From positions 930,001 through 994,000 of the forward strand of contig NZ_JALGBI010000001.1 of assembly GCF_022809125.1 (NCBI RefSeq): 64,000 bases of DNA, given 5' to 3'. This document shows positions 45,582 through 54,600 of this stretch, piece by piece; within the stretch, counting starts at the first letter, position 1; every line of letters begins with the position of its first letter. The notes under the pieces are model-generated. The model searched no databases, was not told the DNA's origin, and saw only the letters and a list, made by a program, of their open reading frames with translations. This DNA is from Variovorax terrae (GTDB taxonomy: Bacteria > Pseudomonadota > Gammaproteobacteria > Burkholderiales > Burkholderiaceae_C). Both the position numbers and the translations under genes were made by a program.

Positions 45582-46568
45582 TCAGCCCTTGGTCAGCAGT
45601 TCCTTGAGCTTCAGGCGCTGGATCAGCAGGGTTTCCTTGTCGTACGTGGCCTTCACGTACTTCTGGTAGTCGGGGCCGTCCAGGTACATGAGGGGCGCGT
45701 CGATCCTCTCGGCGACGGCTTTGAACTCGTCGCTGTTCACGGCGAAGTGGAAGGCGTCGCGCAGCTTCTTCTCCACGTCCGGCGGCAAGCCCCTGGGCGC
45801 GCCGATGCCGTTGGGGGCGTCCACCACCACGTTGAAGCCCAGTTCCTTGAGCGTGGGCGTGTCCTTGAAGCGCGGCGTGCGTTGCTCGCCCCAGGTGGCC
45901 AGCAGGCGCAGCTTGCCGCTCTCGACATGCGGCGCCCAGCTGCTGGAGTCTGCCAGCATGTCGACCTGGCCGCCCAGGGTGTCCTGCAGCGCAGCTGCGC
46001 CGCCCTTGTAGGCGATGGCGTTGAGCTGGATGCCCGCGGCCAGCGCGAATTCTTCCATGCCGACATGCGTGGCACCGCCGATGCCGGCATGCGCATAGGT
46101 CACCCGGCCGGGCTGGGCCTTGGCATGGGCCACCATGTCCTTGAGCGTCTTGAAGGGCGAGCTCGGCAGCACGGCGATGCCGAAGGTCTGGCCCGAGGTG
46201 CGGGCGAGGTAGGTGAAGTCCTTGCGCGGGTCGGCGGCGAGTGTGCCGAGCTGCGAGAAGCGCGTGACCGAGATCGGGATCTGGCCGATGGTGTAGCCGT
46301 CGGGCTTGGCGCTGGCGATGGCCTTCGCACCCACCATGCCGGCTGCGCCGGCCCGGTTGTCCACGGCAATCGGCTGCCTGAGCACACGCGCGGCTACCTG
46401 GCAGATGGTGCGCATCGACTGGTCGGCCGTGCCGCCCGCAGGCCAGGGGCAGATGAAGGTGATGGGGCGCCCGGGGTAGTCGGCGGCGGCGGCCGGGCGG
46501 ACGCCGGCGGCGGCCAGGGCCAGGGAACTCAGGGAGCCGGTTACGAACCTGCGGCGGGATGCTTGCAT
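45582..46568 (-). CDS. Bug-family receptor with Tat-type signal
   Basis: 328 residues from ATG 46568; a longer start at 46640 would precede the signal peptide. The N-terminus QASRRRFVTGSLSSLALAAA looks like a twin-arginine signal, unlike the Sec-type signals of the other Bug proteins in the window. The mature part shows GRPITFICPWPAGGTADQSM, VDNRAGAAGMVGAKAIASAK, AIAYKGGAAALQDTLGGQVD. It heads the sugar-acid operon and is divergent from a LysR gene that probably controls it. Confidence 0.9.
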   Translation of the reverse strand: MQASRRRFVTGSLSSLALAAAGVRPAAAADYPGRPITFICPWPAGGTADQSMRTICQVAARVLRQPIAVDNRAGAAGMVGAKAIASAKPDGYTIGQIPISVTRFSQLGTLAADPRKDFTYLARTSGQTFGIAVLPSSPFKTLKDMVAHAKAQPGRVTYAHAGIGGATHVGMEEFALAAGIQLNAIAYKGGAAALQDTLGGQVDMLADSSSWAPHVESGKLRLLATWGEQRTPRFKDTPTLKELGFNVVVDAPNGIGAPRGLPPDVEKKLRDAFHFAVNSDEFKAVAERIDAPLMYLDGPDYQKYVKATYDKETLLIQRLKLKELLTKG

Positions 46569-46656
46569 GGGGATAGTCTCCGTGGTCTTGGTATCGTGTG
46601 AAAACGTCGCATGGTGGCTGAAAGCATCTTTCCAATCCAATGAAATAGAAGACTGG

Positions 46657-46666
46657 CTTCATGAAG
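46657..46666. promoter_or_regulatory. Palindrome CTTCATGAAG between Bug receptor and LysR genes
   Basis: A 10-bp perfect palindrome in the 117-base divergent gap, 20 bases before the LysR ATG. A candidate part of the operator for the LysR regulator; short palindromes arise by chance, so support is modest. Confidence 0.3.
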
Positions 46667-46685
46667 AGTTGGTTATGCTTCCGGC

Positions 46686-47696
46686 ATGACTGACATCGAC
46701 CGGGTCCTGCGCTCCAACCTCAAGCTGCGCCACCTGCAACTGCTGGTGGCGCTCGATGAATTCCGCCATCTGGGCCGTGCGGCCGAGTTCCTGTCCGTCA
46801 CCCAGCCGGCCGTGTCCAAGATGCTGGTGGAGATCGAGCGCATGTTCGGGCTGGACCTGTTCCATCGCTCCACCCGCGGCACGGAACCGACGGCCTACGG
46901 CGCCACGGTGGTCCGGTTCGCCCGCTCCGTGCTGGCCGACTACCGGCGCACGCGCGACGAGATCGACGCGGTGGCCAGTGGCGGCATGGGGCGCGTCAGC
47001 GTGGGCGCGATGGTCGTGGCCACCCCCGGCCTGCTGATGCCGGCCATCGACGAGCTCAAGCGGCGCAGCGCGCTGACCACCGTCATGGTGGAGGAGGGGG
47101 ATCTCACGCGGCTTTTGCCCCGGCTGCGCGTGGGCGAGATCGATCTGATCGTCGGCCGCCTGGAGCCCGGCTATGCCTCGCCCGACCTGGAAGCCGAAGC
47201 CCTGTACGCCGAACCCATGTGCATCGTCGTCAGCCCAGGGCACCCGCTGGCGGCCGAGCCCAGGCCCGACTGGGCCATGCTCGCGCAGCAGCCCTGGGTC
47301 GTGCCGCCGCCCTGGGCGTCGTCACGGGTCAAGCTGGGCCAGATGTTCTACAAGCACCGCCTGGTCCCGCCGGCCGACATCGTGGAGACGGCTTCGTTCC
47401 TGATGACGCTGTCGGTCGTGCGCCAGCGGCCGGCCGTGGGCTTCCTGGCGCTGAGCGTGGCCAGGCACTTCGCGCGCGAAGGATTGCTGGCCATCCTGAA
47501 GGTGAAGGTGCCGATTGAACTGCCGCCGGTCGGCATCATGACGCTGCGCGGACGACCGCCGACGCCTGCGAGCGAGCTCATGCTCGACTGCCTGCGAAGC
47601 GCGGCGGCGTCGCGCGAGGCCCAGCGCAAGACGCCGCCCGTCAGGGCGCCGGGTGGCTCCAGTGGCGCTGGCGCACGTCCTCGAAGTGCCCGGTGA
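46686..47696 (+). CDS. LysR-family regulator (GbpR-like) of the sugar-acid operon
   Basis: 336 residues. N-terminal helix-turn-helix LRHLQLLVALDEFRHLGRAA, FLSVTQPAVSKMLVEIERMF, GLDLFHRSTRGTEPTAYG, then the effector domain (VSVGAMVVATPGLLMPAIDE, PMCIVVSPGHPLAAEP). The pattern resembles GbpR-type regulators of sugar and sugar-acid genes. Divergent from the Bug-dehydratase operon, which it most likely controls in response to the substrate. Its last 56 bases overlap the 3' end of the amidohydrolase gene on the other strand; the C-terminal tail (RAPGGSSGAGARPRSAR) is low-complexity. Confidence 0.9.
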   Translation: MTDIDRVLRSNLKLRHLQLLVALDEFRHLGRAAEFLSVTQPAVSKMLVEIERMFGLDLFHRSTRGTEPTAYGATVVRFARSVLADYRRTRDEIDAVASGGMGRVSVGAMVVATPGLLMPAIDELKRRSALTTVMVEEGDLTRLLPRLRVGEIDLIVGRLEPGYASPDLEAEALYAEPMCIVVSPGHPLAAEPRPDWAMLAQQPWVVPPPWASSRVKLGQMFYKHRLVPPADIVETASFLMTLSVVRQRPAVGFLALSVARHFAREGLLAILKVKVPIELPPVGIMTLRGRPPTPASELMLDCLRSAAASREAQRKTPPVRAPGGSSGAGARPRSAR

Positions 47697-48774
47697 GCGC
47701 CGCGACCAGCTGGCGCTGATGGTCCTGCAGGGCCTGGCCCGGGATCAGCGCGTGGTGCGCGGTGAACGGGCAGGTGGCCTCGGTCGCGATCCCTGACAAC
47801 TGCTCCAGCACCGCCAGGCCAAAGAACGGCACGGACACCGGGCAATAGCCGCCCTCGTGCGTCATCACCAGGCGGCCCTGCGCGTGGCGCCGGGCCATGT
47901 CCTGCATGGCCGCCGTCATCCAGCGGAACGCATGGCCGTCCAGCATCATGCGCCCCAGCGGGTCGAGCCGGCCCGCATCGTAGCCGCAGGCGACGATGAT
48001 GAGTTCGGGCCGGTAGGCCTCCAGCGCGGGCAGGACGATCTGCTCGAACGCGTGCCGGTAGGCACCGAAGCCGCAGCCGGGCGGCAGCGGAACGTTCAGG
48101 TTGTAGCCCAGGCCATCGCCCGTGCCGAGTTCGTCCGCTTCTCCCTTGACCAGCGGAAATCCCGCCTGCTGGTGGACCGAGATCGTGAGCACGTCGCGGC
48201 GCGCCTCGAAGCATTTCTGCGTGCCGTTGCCGAAGTGCACATCCCAGTCGACGATGGCGACGCGCTGCACGCCGTACTGGCGGATCGCATGCTCTGCCGC
48301 CAGCGCCGCGTTGGCGAAGATGCAAAAGCCCATGCCCTGCTCCGGCTCGGCGTGGTGGCCGGGCGGGCGCGTGAGCGCATAGGCCGTGTCGACGCGCTGC
48401 TGCATCACGGCATCGACCGCGCTCAGCGCGCAACCCGCGGAGCGGCGCGCCGCGCTCCACCCGTTGGAGGAGATCGGCGCGCCCATGCCGGTGTCGCCGC
48501 CGCCGCCCTCCGCGAGCTGGCGCACGCGCGCGACGTAGTCGGGCGAATGCAGGCGCGTGAGTTCGGCCGGTTCGGCATCGCGCGCGGCGATCGCGGTCAT
48601 CTGCCCGAGCAGGCCGGACACATCGAGCAGGTTGAGCAGGCGCCGCTTCGGGTCGGCGTTCTCGATGTGGCGGTTGTAGGGCTCGATGAAGCCGCCGGGT
48701 TTGAGCATCAGGGCGTAGTTGCCCGGGTCGTGCCAGAAGCACAGTTCGTCGGTGACGAAGCCAGTGGTGGTCAT
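47641..48774 (-). CDS. Histone-deacetylase-family amidohydrolase (acetylpolyamine amidohydrolase-like)
   Basis: 377 residues from ATG 48774. Zinc deacetylase motifs: RPPGHHAEPEQGMGFCIFAN (H140-H141), IVDWDVHFGNGTQ (zinc ligands D178 and H180), IIVACGYDAGRLDPLGRMML (ligand D267, Y265). The family removes acetyl groups from acetylpolyamines, acetyl-lysine or similar amides with a five-carbon-like spacer. The final 56 bases overlap the convergent LysR gene. Its start overlaps the tctA gene by four bases, so deacetylation is tied to uptake by the TctABC system (inference). Confidence 0.9.
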   Translation of the reverse strand: MTTTGFVTDELCFWHDPGNYALMLKPGGFIEPYNRHIENADPKRRLLNLLDVSGLLGQMTAIAARDAEPAELTRLHSPDYVARVRQLAEGGGGDTGMGAPISSNGWSAARRSAGCALSAVDAVMQQRVDTAYALTRPPGHHAEPEQGMGFCIFANAALAAEHAIRQYGVQRVAIVDWDVHFGNGTQKCFEARRDVLTISVHQQAGFPLVKGEADELGTGDGLGYNLNVPLPPGCGFGAYRHAFEQIVLPALEAYRPELIIVACGYDAGRLDPLGRMMLDGHAFRWMTAAMQDMARRHAQGRLVMTHEGGYCPVSVPFFGLAVLEQLSGIATEATCPFTAHHALIPGQALQDHQRQLVAALTGHFEDVRQRHWSHPAP

Positions 48775-50294
48775 GAGGGATGGCGTTGGGTGGAGGAAGG
48801 GCGCACGAAGATCTGGCGTGCGAGCCGCTCGATCAGCGGCCAGGCGAGCAGCAGCACCGCGCCGGCGGCCATGCAGGCCGACATGGGCCGCGTGAGGAAG
48901 ACCAGCAGCGAACCTTCGCTGACGCTCAGGGCCTGGCGCAGCGAGGCTTCCAGCGTGTCGCCCATCACCATGCCGAGGATCAGCGGAATGGTCGGGATGT
49001 TCAGCCGCGCGCACAGCCAGCCGAAGGCGCCGAAGCCCGTGGCAACCCAGACATAGTAGGTCGAGTTGGCCGCGGCAAAGGCGCCCACGAAGCTCAGCGC
49101 CAGGATGCCGACGCCCAGGATCCGTGCGTCGACATAGGCCAGCCGCGCCAGCGGCCGGATGGTCAGCACCAGCAGCGCGAGGATGACGATGTTCAGCACC
49201 AGCAGCCCGGCGAACACGCCGTTGACGATCTCGGGGCGCTCGATGAACAGCGTGGGGCCGGGGACGATGCCGTGGACGACGAACACGCCCATGATGATCG
49301 CGGTGATGGCATCGCCCGGAATGCCGAGCGTGAGCACCGTGATCATCGCGCCGCCCGAATTGGAGTTGTTGGCCGATTCGGCGGCGACGATGCCCTCCGG
49401 GTTGCCGCTGCCGAACGGCGTCGGATCGGTGGCCCCGCGCTTGGCCCAGAAGTAGGCGAGCGAGGTGGACAGGACCGAGCCCACGGCCGGCAGAACGCCG
49501 ATGGCGGCGCCGAGCAGCAGGCCCTTGCCCATGGTCTTCGGATAGCGCAGGGGTTCGAGGAACGCGCGCCAGGAAAGCCCGGCGCTCGACAGCAGCGTCG
49601 CATCGAACGTGGGGCGGGGCGAGGAAATCATGACCAGCGCCTGCGCCATGCCGAACAGGCCGACCGCCACAGGCACCAGCGGCAGGCCGTTGAGCAGCTC
49701 GCCGGTGCCCAGCGTGTAGCGCAGCTCGTTGGAGTTCGGATCGATACCCACGGTGGCGATGAAGAAGCCCAGCCCCGTCATCATCAGCGCCGGAAAGAAC
49801 TGGCGGCGATAGGCCTTGGCCACGCACAGGGCCGCCAGCACGATGGCCATCACGCTTTCGGCGGCGCCGAAGCGGCCCGCGACGACGGACAGCGGGCGCG
49901 CCGCCAGCCCCAGCAGCAGGGCGCTCACGATGCCGCCCACGAAGGCCGACATGAAGGCCAGGGACAGGGCGCGCTGGGCCTCGCCGCGCCGCGCCATGGG
50001 ATAGCCGTCGAGCATGGTCATGATCGACGAGGCCTCGCCCGGCGTGCGGATCAGGATCGAGGTCACGGCGCCGCCATAGAAGGCGCCGCAATAAACGCCC
50101 AGCAGCAGGCAGATGCCCACCAGCGGCGGCATGCCGTAGGTGAAGGGCAGCAGCACCGCGATGGTGACGCCCGGCCCCACGCCCGGCAGGACGCCCACGA
50201 TGATGCCCAGCGCCGCGCCGACCAGGATCGCGAGCGCGACGGGCAGCGAGGCCAGCGCCATCAGGCCGGAGGACAAGTCGCTCAGGAACTCCAT
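48771..50294 (-). CDS. Tripartite tricarboxylate transporter large subunit TctA
   Basis: 507 residues from ATG 50294, with about twelve membrane segments. TctA signatures: GVLPGVGPGVTIAVLLPFTY, CGAFYGGAVTSILIRTPGEA, GIPGDAITAIIMGVFVVHGI, and ESANNSNSGGAMITVLTLGI. It is the main transmembrane channel of a sodium- or proton-driven secondary transporter that depends on a periplasmic TctC receptor. It precedes the deacetylase-like gene (overlap four bases) and follows tctB by ten. Confidence 0.93.
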   Translation of the reverse strand: MEFLSDLSSGLMALASLPVALAILVGAALGIIVGVLPGVGPGVTIAVLLPFTYGMPPLVGICLLLGVYCGAFYGGAVTSILIRTPGEASSIMTMLDGYPMARRGEAQRALSLAFMSAFVGGIVSALLLGLAARPLSVVAGRFGAAESVMAIVLAALCVAKAYRRQFFPALMMTGLGFFIATVGIDPNSNELRYTLGTGELLNGLPLVPVAVGLFGMAQALVMISSPRPTFDATLLSSAGLSWRAFLEPLRYPKTMGKGLLLGAAIGVLPAVGSVLSTSLAYFWAKRGATDPTPFGSGNPEGIVAAESANNSNSGGAMITVLTLGIPGDAITAIIMGVFVVHGIVPGPTLFIERPEIVNGVFAGLLVLNIVILALLVLTIRPLARLAYVDARILGVGILALSFVGAFAAANSTYYVWVATGFGAFGWLCARLNIPTIPLILGMVMGDTLEASLRQALSVSEGSLLVFLTRPMSACMAAGAVLLLAWPLIERLARQIFVRPSSTQRHPS

Positions 50295-50304
50295 GGCAGG
50301 TCCC

Positions 50305-50799
50305 TCACAGCCAGCCGCCAAACGCGATGTTCAGCCCCTTGGCGAACACCAGCCACAGCACCACGGCCAGCGGCACCGCGAGCAGCACCGAGGCGCGCCA
50401 GGGCAGCCGCACGGCCCGTGCCGTGACCAGCGAGAACAGCAGCGTGCTGGTCAGGAAGCCCAGCACCGGCGTGGCCAGCGAGTAGGCGACGAACAGTGCC
50501 ACGGCCACGGCCATCAGGACCGGGCGCGAGGCGCTGGCGTCCATTTCGTCGGAATCGGCATCGCGCTCGGCGTCCTGGCGCGCCAGCAGTTCGGTCAGCG
50601 CGCCGGCGATCACCAGCACCAGCGCGAACCGCGGAAACGCGCCCGGGGATTCGTACCAGGGCGCGTTCTGCGGCCAGGGCGTGATCAGCCAGGGCGTGGC
50701 CACCAGCGCGGCGGCGGCCAGCAGCGCCAGCAGGAACAGCAGGGTGCGCCGCGGGTCGAGGCCGCGCGGCGGGAGGGCGGAGGCGGGCGGGCGGGTCAC
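50305..50799 (-). CDS. Tripartite tricarboxylate transporter small subunit TctB
   Basis: 164 residues, four membrane segments (TLLFLLALLAAAALVATPWL, FALVLVIAGALTELLA, PVLMAVAVALFVAYSLATPV, VLLAVPLAVVLWLVFAKGLN). The VFAKGLNIAF ending is typical of TctB. It overlaps the receptor gene by four bases. Together with the flanking genes it forms a complete tctC-tctB-tctA set, unlike the other Bug receptors in the window, which lack membrane partners. Confidence 0.9.
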   Translation of the reverse strand: MTRPPASALPPRGLDPRRTLLFLLALLAAAALVATPWLITPWPQNAPWYESPGAFPRFALVLVIAGALTELLARQDAERDADSDEMDASASRPVLMAVAVALFVAYSLATPVLGFLTSTLLFSLVTARAVRLPWRASVLLAVPLAVVLWLVFAKGLNIAFGGWL

Positions 50800-51755
50800 T
50801 TCTTTGTCATCCCGAGCTCGGTCATCAGTTCACCCATCCACTGGGTGTCGGACTGGATGCGCTGGGCCATCTGCTCGGGCGTCATGTACAGCGCAGGGAC
50901 GCCGAGCTTGCCGAGCAGGTCGACCATCTCCTTGTCGCCCATGGCTTCGCGCACCGTCTCGCTGAGCTTGTGCGTGATGTCGCGGGGCGTGTTGGCGGGC
51001 GCGATCAGGCCGATCCACGGAAACCGCTCGCCGTAGCCCGCTTCCTTGAGGGTGGCGGTGTCGGGATAGTGCTTGCTGCGTGTGGGCATCCAGGTCGAGA
51101 GGACCTTGATCTGCTTGGCGCGCGCGAACGGCGCGGCCATTTCGGCGCCCGTGGTGGCGAGGTCGGCGTCGCCGGCGGTCAGCTCCTTGGCGCTTGGATT
51201 CGGGAAGGCCACGATCTTGTAGGGCCAGCCGTCCTGGCGCGCGATTTTGGCGGCGATCAGCGCCGGGCTGGAGGCCGCCGCGTAGGAGCCGATGATGATC
51301 GGCTTGCCCTGCGCCTTGGCCCAGACGGCAAACTCCTTCAGGTTGCTGGCCGGGATGTCGCCGCGCGCGGCCAGCACGAAGTCGTTGACGAACACACCCG
51401 CCAGCGGCGCGTAGTCGGCCTGCTTGTAGGGCGTGTTGCCCGCCAGAACCTGCGTGACGCCCGGGCCGGCGGTCCAGGAGCCGATGGTGTAGCCATCGGG
51501 CTTGGCCTTGGTGAGCTCGGCCGTGCCGACCACGCCGCCGCCGCCGGGCTTGTTGATGACCTGCACCGGAACGCCCAGCCGTTTGCTCATGCCCTGCGCC
51601 AACACGCGGAAGACGGCATCGGCATCGTTGCCGGGCGGAAACGTGTAGATGATCTCGATGGCCTTGGCGGGCCACTTTTCCTGTGCGGCGGCGGTCAGGG
51701 GCAGTGACACGAGAGCGGTGGCGATGACGGCGGCAGTGGCGATCCAGCGTGGCAT
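50796..51755 (-). CDS. TctC/Bug-family receptor of the TctABC transporter
   Basis: 319 residues, Sec signal peptide (LPLTAAAQEK). Bug fold with IEIIYTFPPGNDADAVFRVL, VINKPGGGGVVGTAELTKAK, DLATTGAEMAAPFARAKQIK. The usual PYKG glycine loop is replaced by KIVAFPNPSAKELTAG, so the ligand pocket differs from the other three Bug proteins here. Ligand unknown; neighbouring genes suggest an amino-carboxylate or acetylated amine. Confidence 0.9.
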   Translation of the reverse strand: MPRWIATAAVIATALVSLPLTAAAQEKWPAKAIEIIYTFPPGNDADAVFRVLAQGMSKRLGVPVQVINKPGGGGVVGTAELTKAKPDGYTIGSWTAGPGVTQVLAGNTPYKQADYAPLAGVFVNDFVLAARGDIPASNLKEFAVWAKAQGKPIIIGSYAAASSPALIAAKIARQDGWPYKIVAFPNPSAKELTAGDADLATTGAEMAAPFARAKQIKVLSTWMPTRSKHYPDTATLKEAGYGERFPWIGLIAPANTPRDITHKLSETVREAMGDKEMVDLLGKLGVPALYMTPEQMAQRIQSDTQWMGELMTELGMTKK

Positions 51756-51790
51756 GGCAGGTTCCTGGTGGGTGCGTTGAAGCGGAGGGG

Positions 51791-53152
51791 TCAGAGGTTT
51801 TCGGCAACGGCAAATGCACGGTGGAGGATGTGCATCGCCTCATCGACGTGGTCGTACGTGAAGACCAGCGGCGGCGACAGAATCAGCCGGTTGCCCTGGA
51901 CGCGGATGATCGCACCTTCCTGGCGGGCGGCGGCCATCAGGGCTTGCGCATAGGGGCTGTAGGCCATCAGCATCTCGCGGCTCTCGCGGCTCACGACCAG
52001 TTCGACCGCGGCCATCAATCCCTTGCCGCGCACATCGCCCACATGCGGGTAGCGCATCAGCTCGTGCAGGCGTTCCAGCAGGTAGTGGCCGGTGTCGAGC
52101 GAGCGCTCCGGCAGATTCTCGCGCTCCACGATGGCCAGGTTGGCATTGGCGGCTGCGCAGGCCAGCGCGTGGCCCGAGTAGGTGTAGCCGTGCATCAGGG
52201 CCGCCGGGACGCCGGGCCTCTCCCAGGCGCTAGCCACCCGTTCGTTGATCAAGGTGGCGCCCAGCGGCACATAGCCCGAGTTGATGCCCTTGGCCATGGC
52301 CATGATGTCGGGCGCCACGCCCCAGGCGCGGGCGCCGCACATGGCGCCGATGCGGCCGAAGCCGGTCACGATCTCGTCGCTGATCAGCAGGATGCCGTAC
52401 TTGTCGAGGACGGCGCGCACCTGCGGCCAGTAGCTTTCGTGCGGCACGATCACGCCGCCCGCTCCCTGCACCGGCTCGGCCACGAAGGCGGCGATGGTGT
52501 TCGGCCCCTGGTACAGGATCGCGCTTTCGAGTTCCGCGGCGCACAGGCTGGCCAGCCTGGCGGGGTCGGATTCGTTCCAGAGGTTGCGGTAGAGGTAGGG
52601 GCTTTCGATCTGGAAGCAGCCGGGCATCAGCGGTTCGTACGCGGTGCGGAACGCCGGGCTGCCGTTGAGCGAGGCGCCGCCGAAATGCACGCCGTGGTAG
52701 CCCCCCTTGAGCGACAGGAACTTCACGCGTTCGGCCTGGCCTTCCAGCTTCCAGTACTGGCGTGCCAGCTTCAGCGAAGTCTCCACGGCGTCGGAGCCGC
52801 CAGAGGAAAACAGCACCTTGCTCATCTTCTCGGGCGCGAACATGGCCGTGAGCCGCGCCGACAGCTCGATGGCCGGCGGGTTGGACGTGTTGTGGAAGGT
52901 CGAGTAGTAGGCCAGCTTGCCCAATTGCGCCGTGATGGCGTCGATCACCTCGCGGCGGTTGTGCCCGACGTTGACGTTCCACAGCGAGGCGACGGTATCC
53001 AGATAGCGCTTGCCGTCGATGTCGAAGACATGCACGCCTTCGCCGCGTTCCATGATCAGGGGCGGGTGCTGCTGTGCGACCTTGGGGTCGACCATGGGGT
53101 GGTACATGTGCTGCGCATTGGCGCTGCGCACGTCGATGGTGGGGGTGTTCAA
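51791..53152 (-). CDS. Class III (omega-amino acid) aminotransferase
   Basis: 453 residues from a TTG at 53152. AGGAG (53158-53162) lies five bases before it, which supports this start; no ATG occurs before residue 16. PLP enzyme motifs: VASLWNVNVGHNRREVIDAI, SSGGSDAVETSLKLARQYWK, ISDEIVTGFGRIGAMCGARA, and the PLP lysine in MAMAKGINSGYVPLGATLIN. It resembles omega-amino acid:pyruvate and putrescine-type transaminases. Between the TctC gene and an aldehyde dehydrogenase gene, it would convert the freed amine to an aldehyde that the dehydrogenase oxidises. Confidence 0.92.
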   Translation of the reverse strand: MNTPTIDVRSANAQHMYHPMVDPKVAQQHPPLIMERGEGVHVFDIDGKRYLDTVASLWNVNVGHNRREVIDAITAQLGKLAYYSTFHNTSNPPAIELSARLTAMFAPEKMSKVLFSSGGSDAVETSLKLARQYWKLEGQAERVKFLSLKGGYHGVHFGGASLNGSPAFRTAYEPLMPGCFQIESPYLYRNLWNESDPARLASLCAAELESAILYQGPNTIAAFVAEPVQGAGGVIVPHESYWPQVRAVLDKYGILLISDEIVTGFGRIGAMCGARAWGVAPDIMAMAKGINSGYVPLGATLINERVASAWERPGVPAALMHGYTYSGHALACAAANANLAIVERENLPERSLDTGHYLLERLHELMRYPHVGDVRGKGLMAAVELVVSRESREMLMAYSPYAQALMAAARQEGAIIRVQGNRLILSPPLVFTYDHVDEAMHILHRAFAVAENL

Positions 53153-53166
53153 GGGGGTACTCCTGG

Positions 53167-54600
53167 TTAAGCGGTGGCGATGGTGCGTGTGGTGAGGTAG
53201 GGCTCGATGCCCTGCAGGCCGTTTTCGCGGCCGATGCCGCTGTCCAGCACGCCGCCGAACGGGGTTTCGGGCTGCATCAGCGCGACGGTGTTGAGGGCGA
53301 CGGCGCCGGCACGGACTTCTTCGCCGATGCGGCGCGCGCTGTGCAGGTCCTGCGTGAAGCCGAAGGCGGCCAGCCCGACGGGCAGGCTGTTGGCCAGGCC
53401 GATGGCCTCGTCCAGGGTGTCGAACGGCGCCACCGGCACCAGCGGGCCGAAGGGCTCTTCCTGCATGATGCGCGCGTGCGCCGGCACCTCGGCCAGCACG
53501 GTGGGCGCATAGAAGAAGCCCAGGCCCGGCCCCGGCTCGCCGCCGCAGACCAGGCGCGCGCCCTGCGCGCGGGCGTCGTCCACCAGGGCCCGCACGGCGC
53601 GCACGCGGCGCTCGCTGGCCAGCGGCCCCATGGTGGTGGCCGCGTCGCGCCCGTCGCCCATGCGGGTGGCGCGCGCGACGCTGGCGAACGCTGCGACGAA
53701 GGCCTCGTAGCGGCTGCGGTGCACGAAGAAGCGCGACGGGTTGGCGCAGATCTGCCCGGCGTTGCGCAGCTTGATCTGGACCAGCGTCTGGACGGCGGCC
53801 AGCGGGTCGGCATCGGCGCAGACGATCACGGGCGCATGGCCGCCGAGCTCGAGCGTCACCGGCTTGAGGTGCTGGCCCGCCAGTGCGGCGATCTGCCGCC
53901 CCACGGCCTGCGAGCCCGTGAACGAAACCTTGCGGATCGTGGGCGATGCGATCAGTGCGGACGAGACCTCGGCGGGCACGCCCAGCAGCAACTGCACCGC
54001 GTTGGCGGGCACGCCCGCCTCCACCAGGCAGCGCACCAGCCCGGACACCGCCAGCGGCGTTTCCTCGGCCGGCTTGAGCACCACCGAGCAGCCGGCGGCC
54101 AGCGCCGCCCCGAGCTTGCTGGCCGACAGCATGACCGGGAAGTTCCACGGCGTGAAGGCCGCCACCGGTCCGATCGGCTGGCGCAGCGTGTGGAACCGCG
54201 TCGTCGGCCAGCGCGACGGAATGGTGTGCCCGTAGCAGCGGCGCCCTTCTTCGGCAAACCACTCCAGCATCTGGGCGGCCTGTTCGATTTCACGGCCCGA
54301 TTCGGCCAGCGGCTTGCCTTGTTCCAGCGTGAGCTGCAGGCCCAGCAGGGGCGCGCGTTCGCGCAGCAGCGCGGCCGCCTTGCGCAGGCAGGCCGAGCGG
54401 TCCAGGGCCGTCAGCGCGCTCCAGCGCGAGAAACCGTCCTGGGCGGCTGACAGCGCCTCGTCGATATCCTGCGGGTGCGCGGCCGCATAGGTGGCCAGCA
54501 CTTCGCCGTTGGCCGGGTTGGTAACATGCAGCGAAGCCGCACCGCGGCCCTCTCGCCAGCGGCCAGCGATGTACTGCTGGGGGGTGGAATAGCTAGACAT
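53167..54600 (-). CDS. NAD(P)-dependent semialdehyde dehydrogenase
   Basis: 477 residues. VAAFTPWNFPVMLSASKLGA, VSFTGSQAVGRQIAALAGQH, VTLELGGHAPVIVCADADPL (general-base Glu) and NAGQICANPSRFFVH (catalytic Cys). Pattern close to succinate-semialdehyde dehydrogenases. It is the first gene of the amine-catabolic operon (14 bases before the aminotransferase start) and is divergent from the MarR gene. The start codon overlaps the first of two ATGAATCCGA direct repeats. Confidence 0.92.
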   Translation of the reverse strand: MSSYSTPQQYIAGRWREGRGAASLHVTNPANGEVLATYAAAHPQDIDEALSAAQDGFSRWSALTALDRSACLRKAAALLRERAPLLGLQLTLEQGKPLAESGREIEQAAQMLEWFAEEGRRCYGHTIPSRWPTTRFHTLRQPIGPVAAFTPWNFPVMLSASKLGAALAAGCSVVLKPAEETPLAVSGLVRCLVEAGVPANAVQLLLGVPAEVSSALIASPTIRKVSFTGSQAVGRQIAALAGQHLKPVTLELGGHAPVIVCADADPLAAVQTLVQIKLRNAGQICANPSRFFVHRSRYEAFVAAFASVARATRMGDGRDAATTMGPLASERRVRAVRALVDDARAQGARLVCGGEPGPGLGFFYAPTVLAEVPAHARIMQEEPFGPLVPVAPFDTLDEAIGLANSLPVGLAAFGFTQDLHSARRIGEEVRAGAVALNTVALMQPETPFGGVLDSGIGRENGLQGIEPYLTTRTIATA

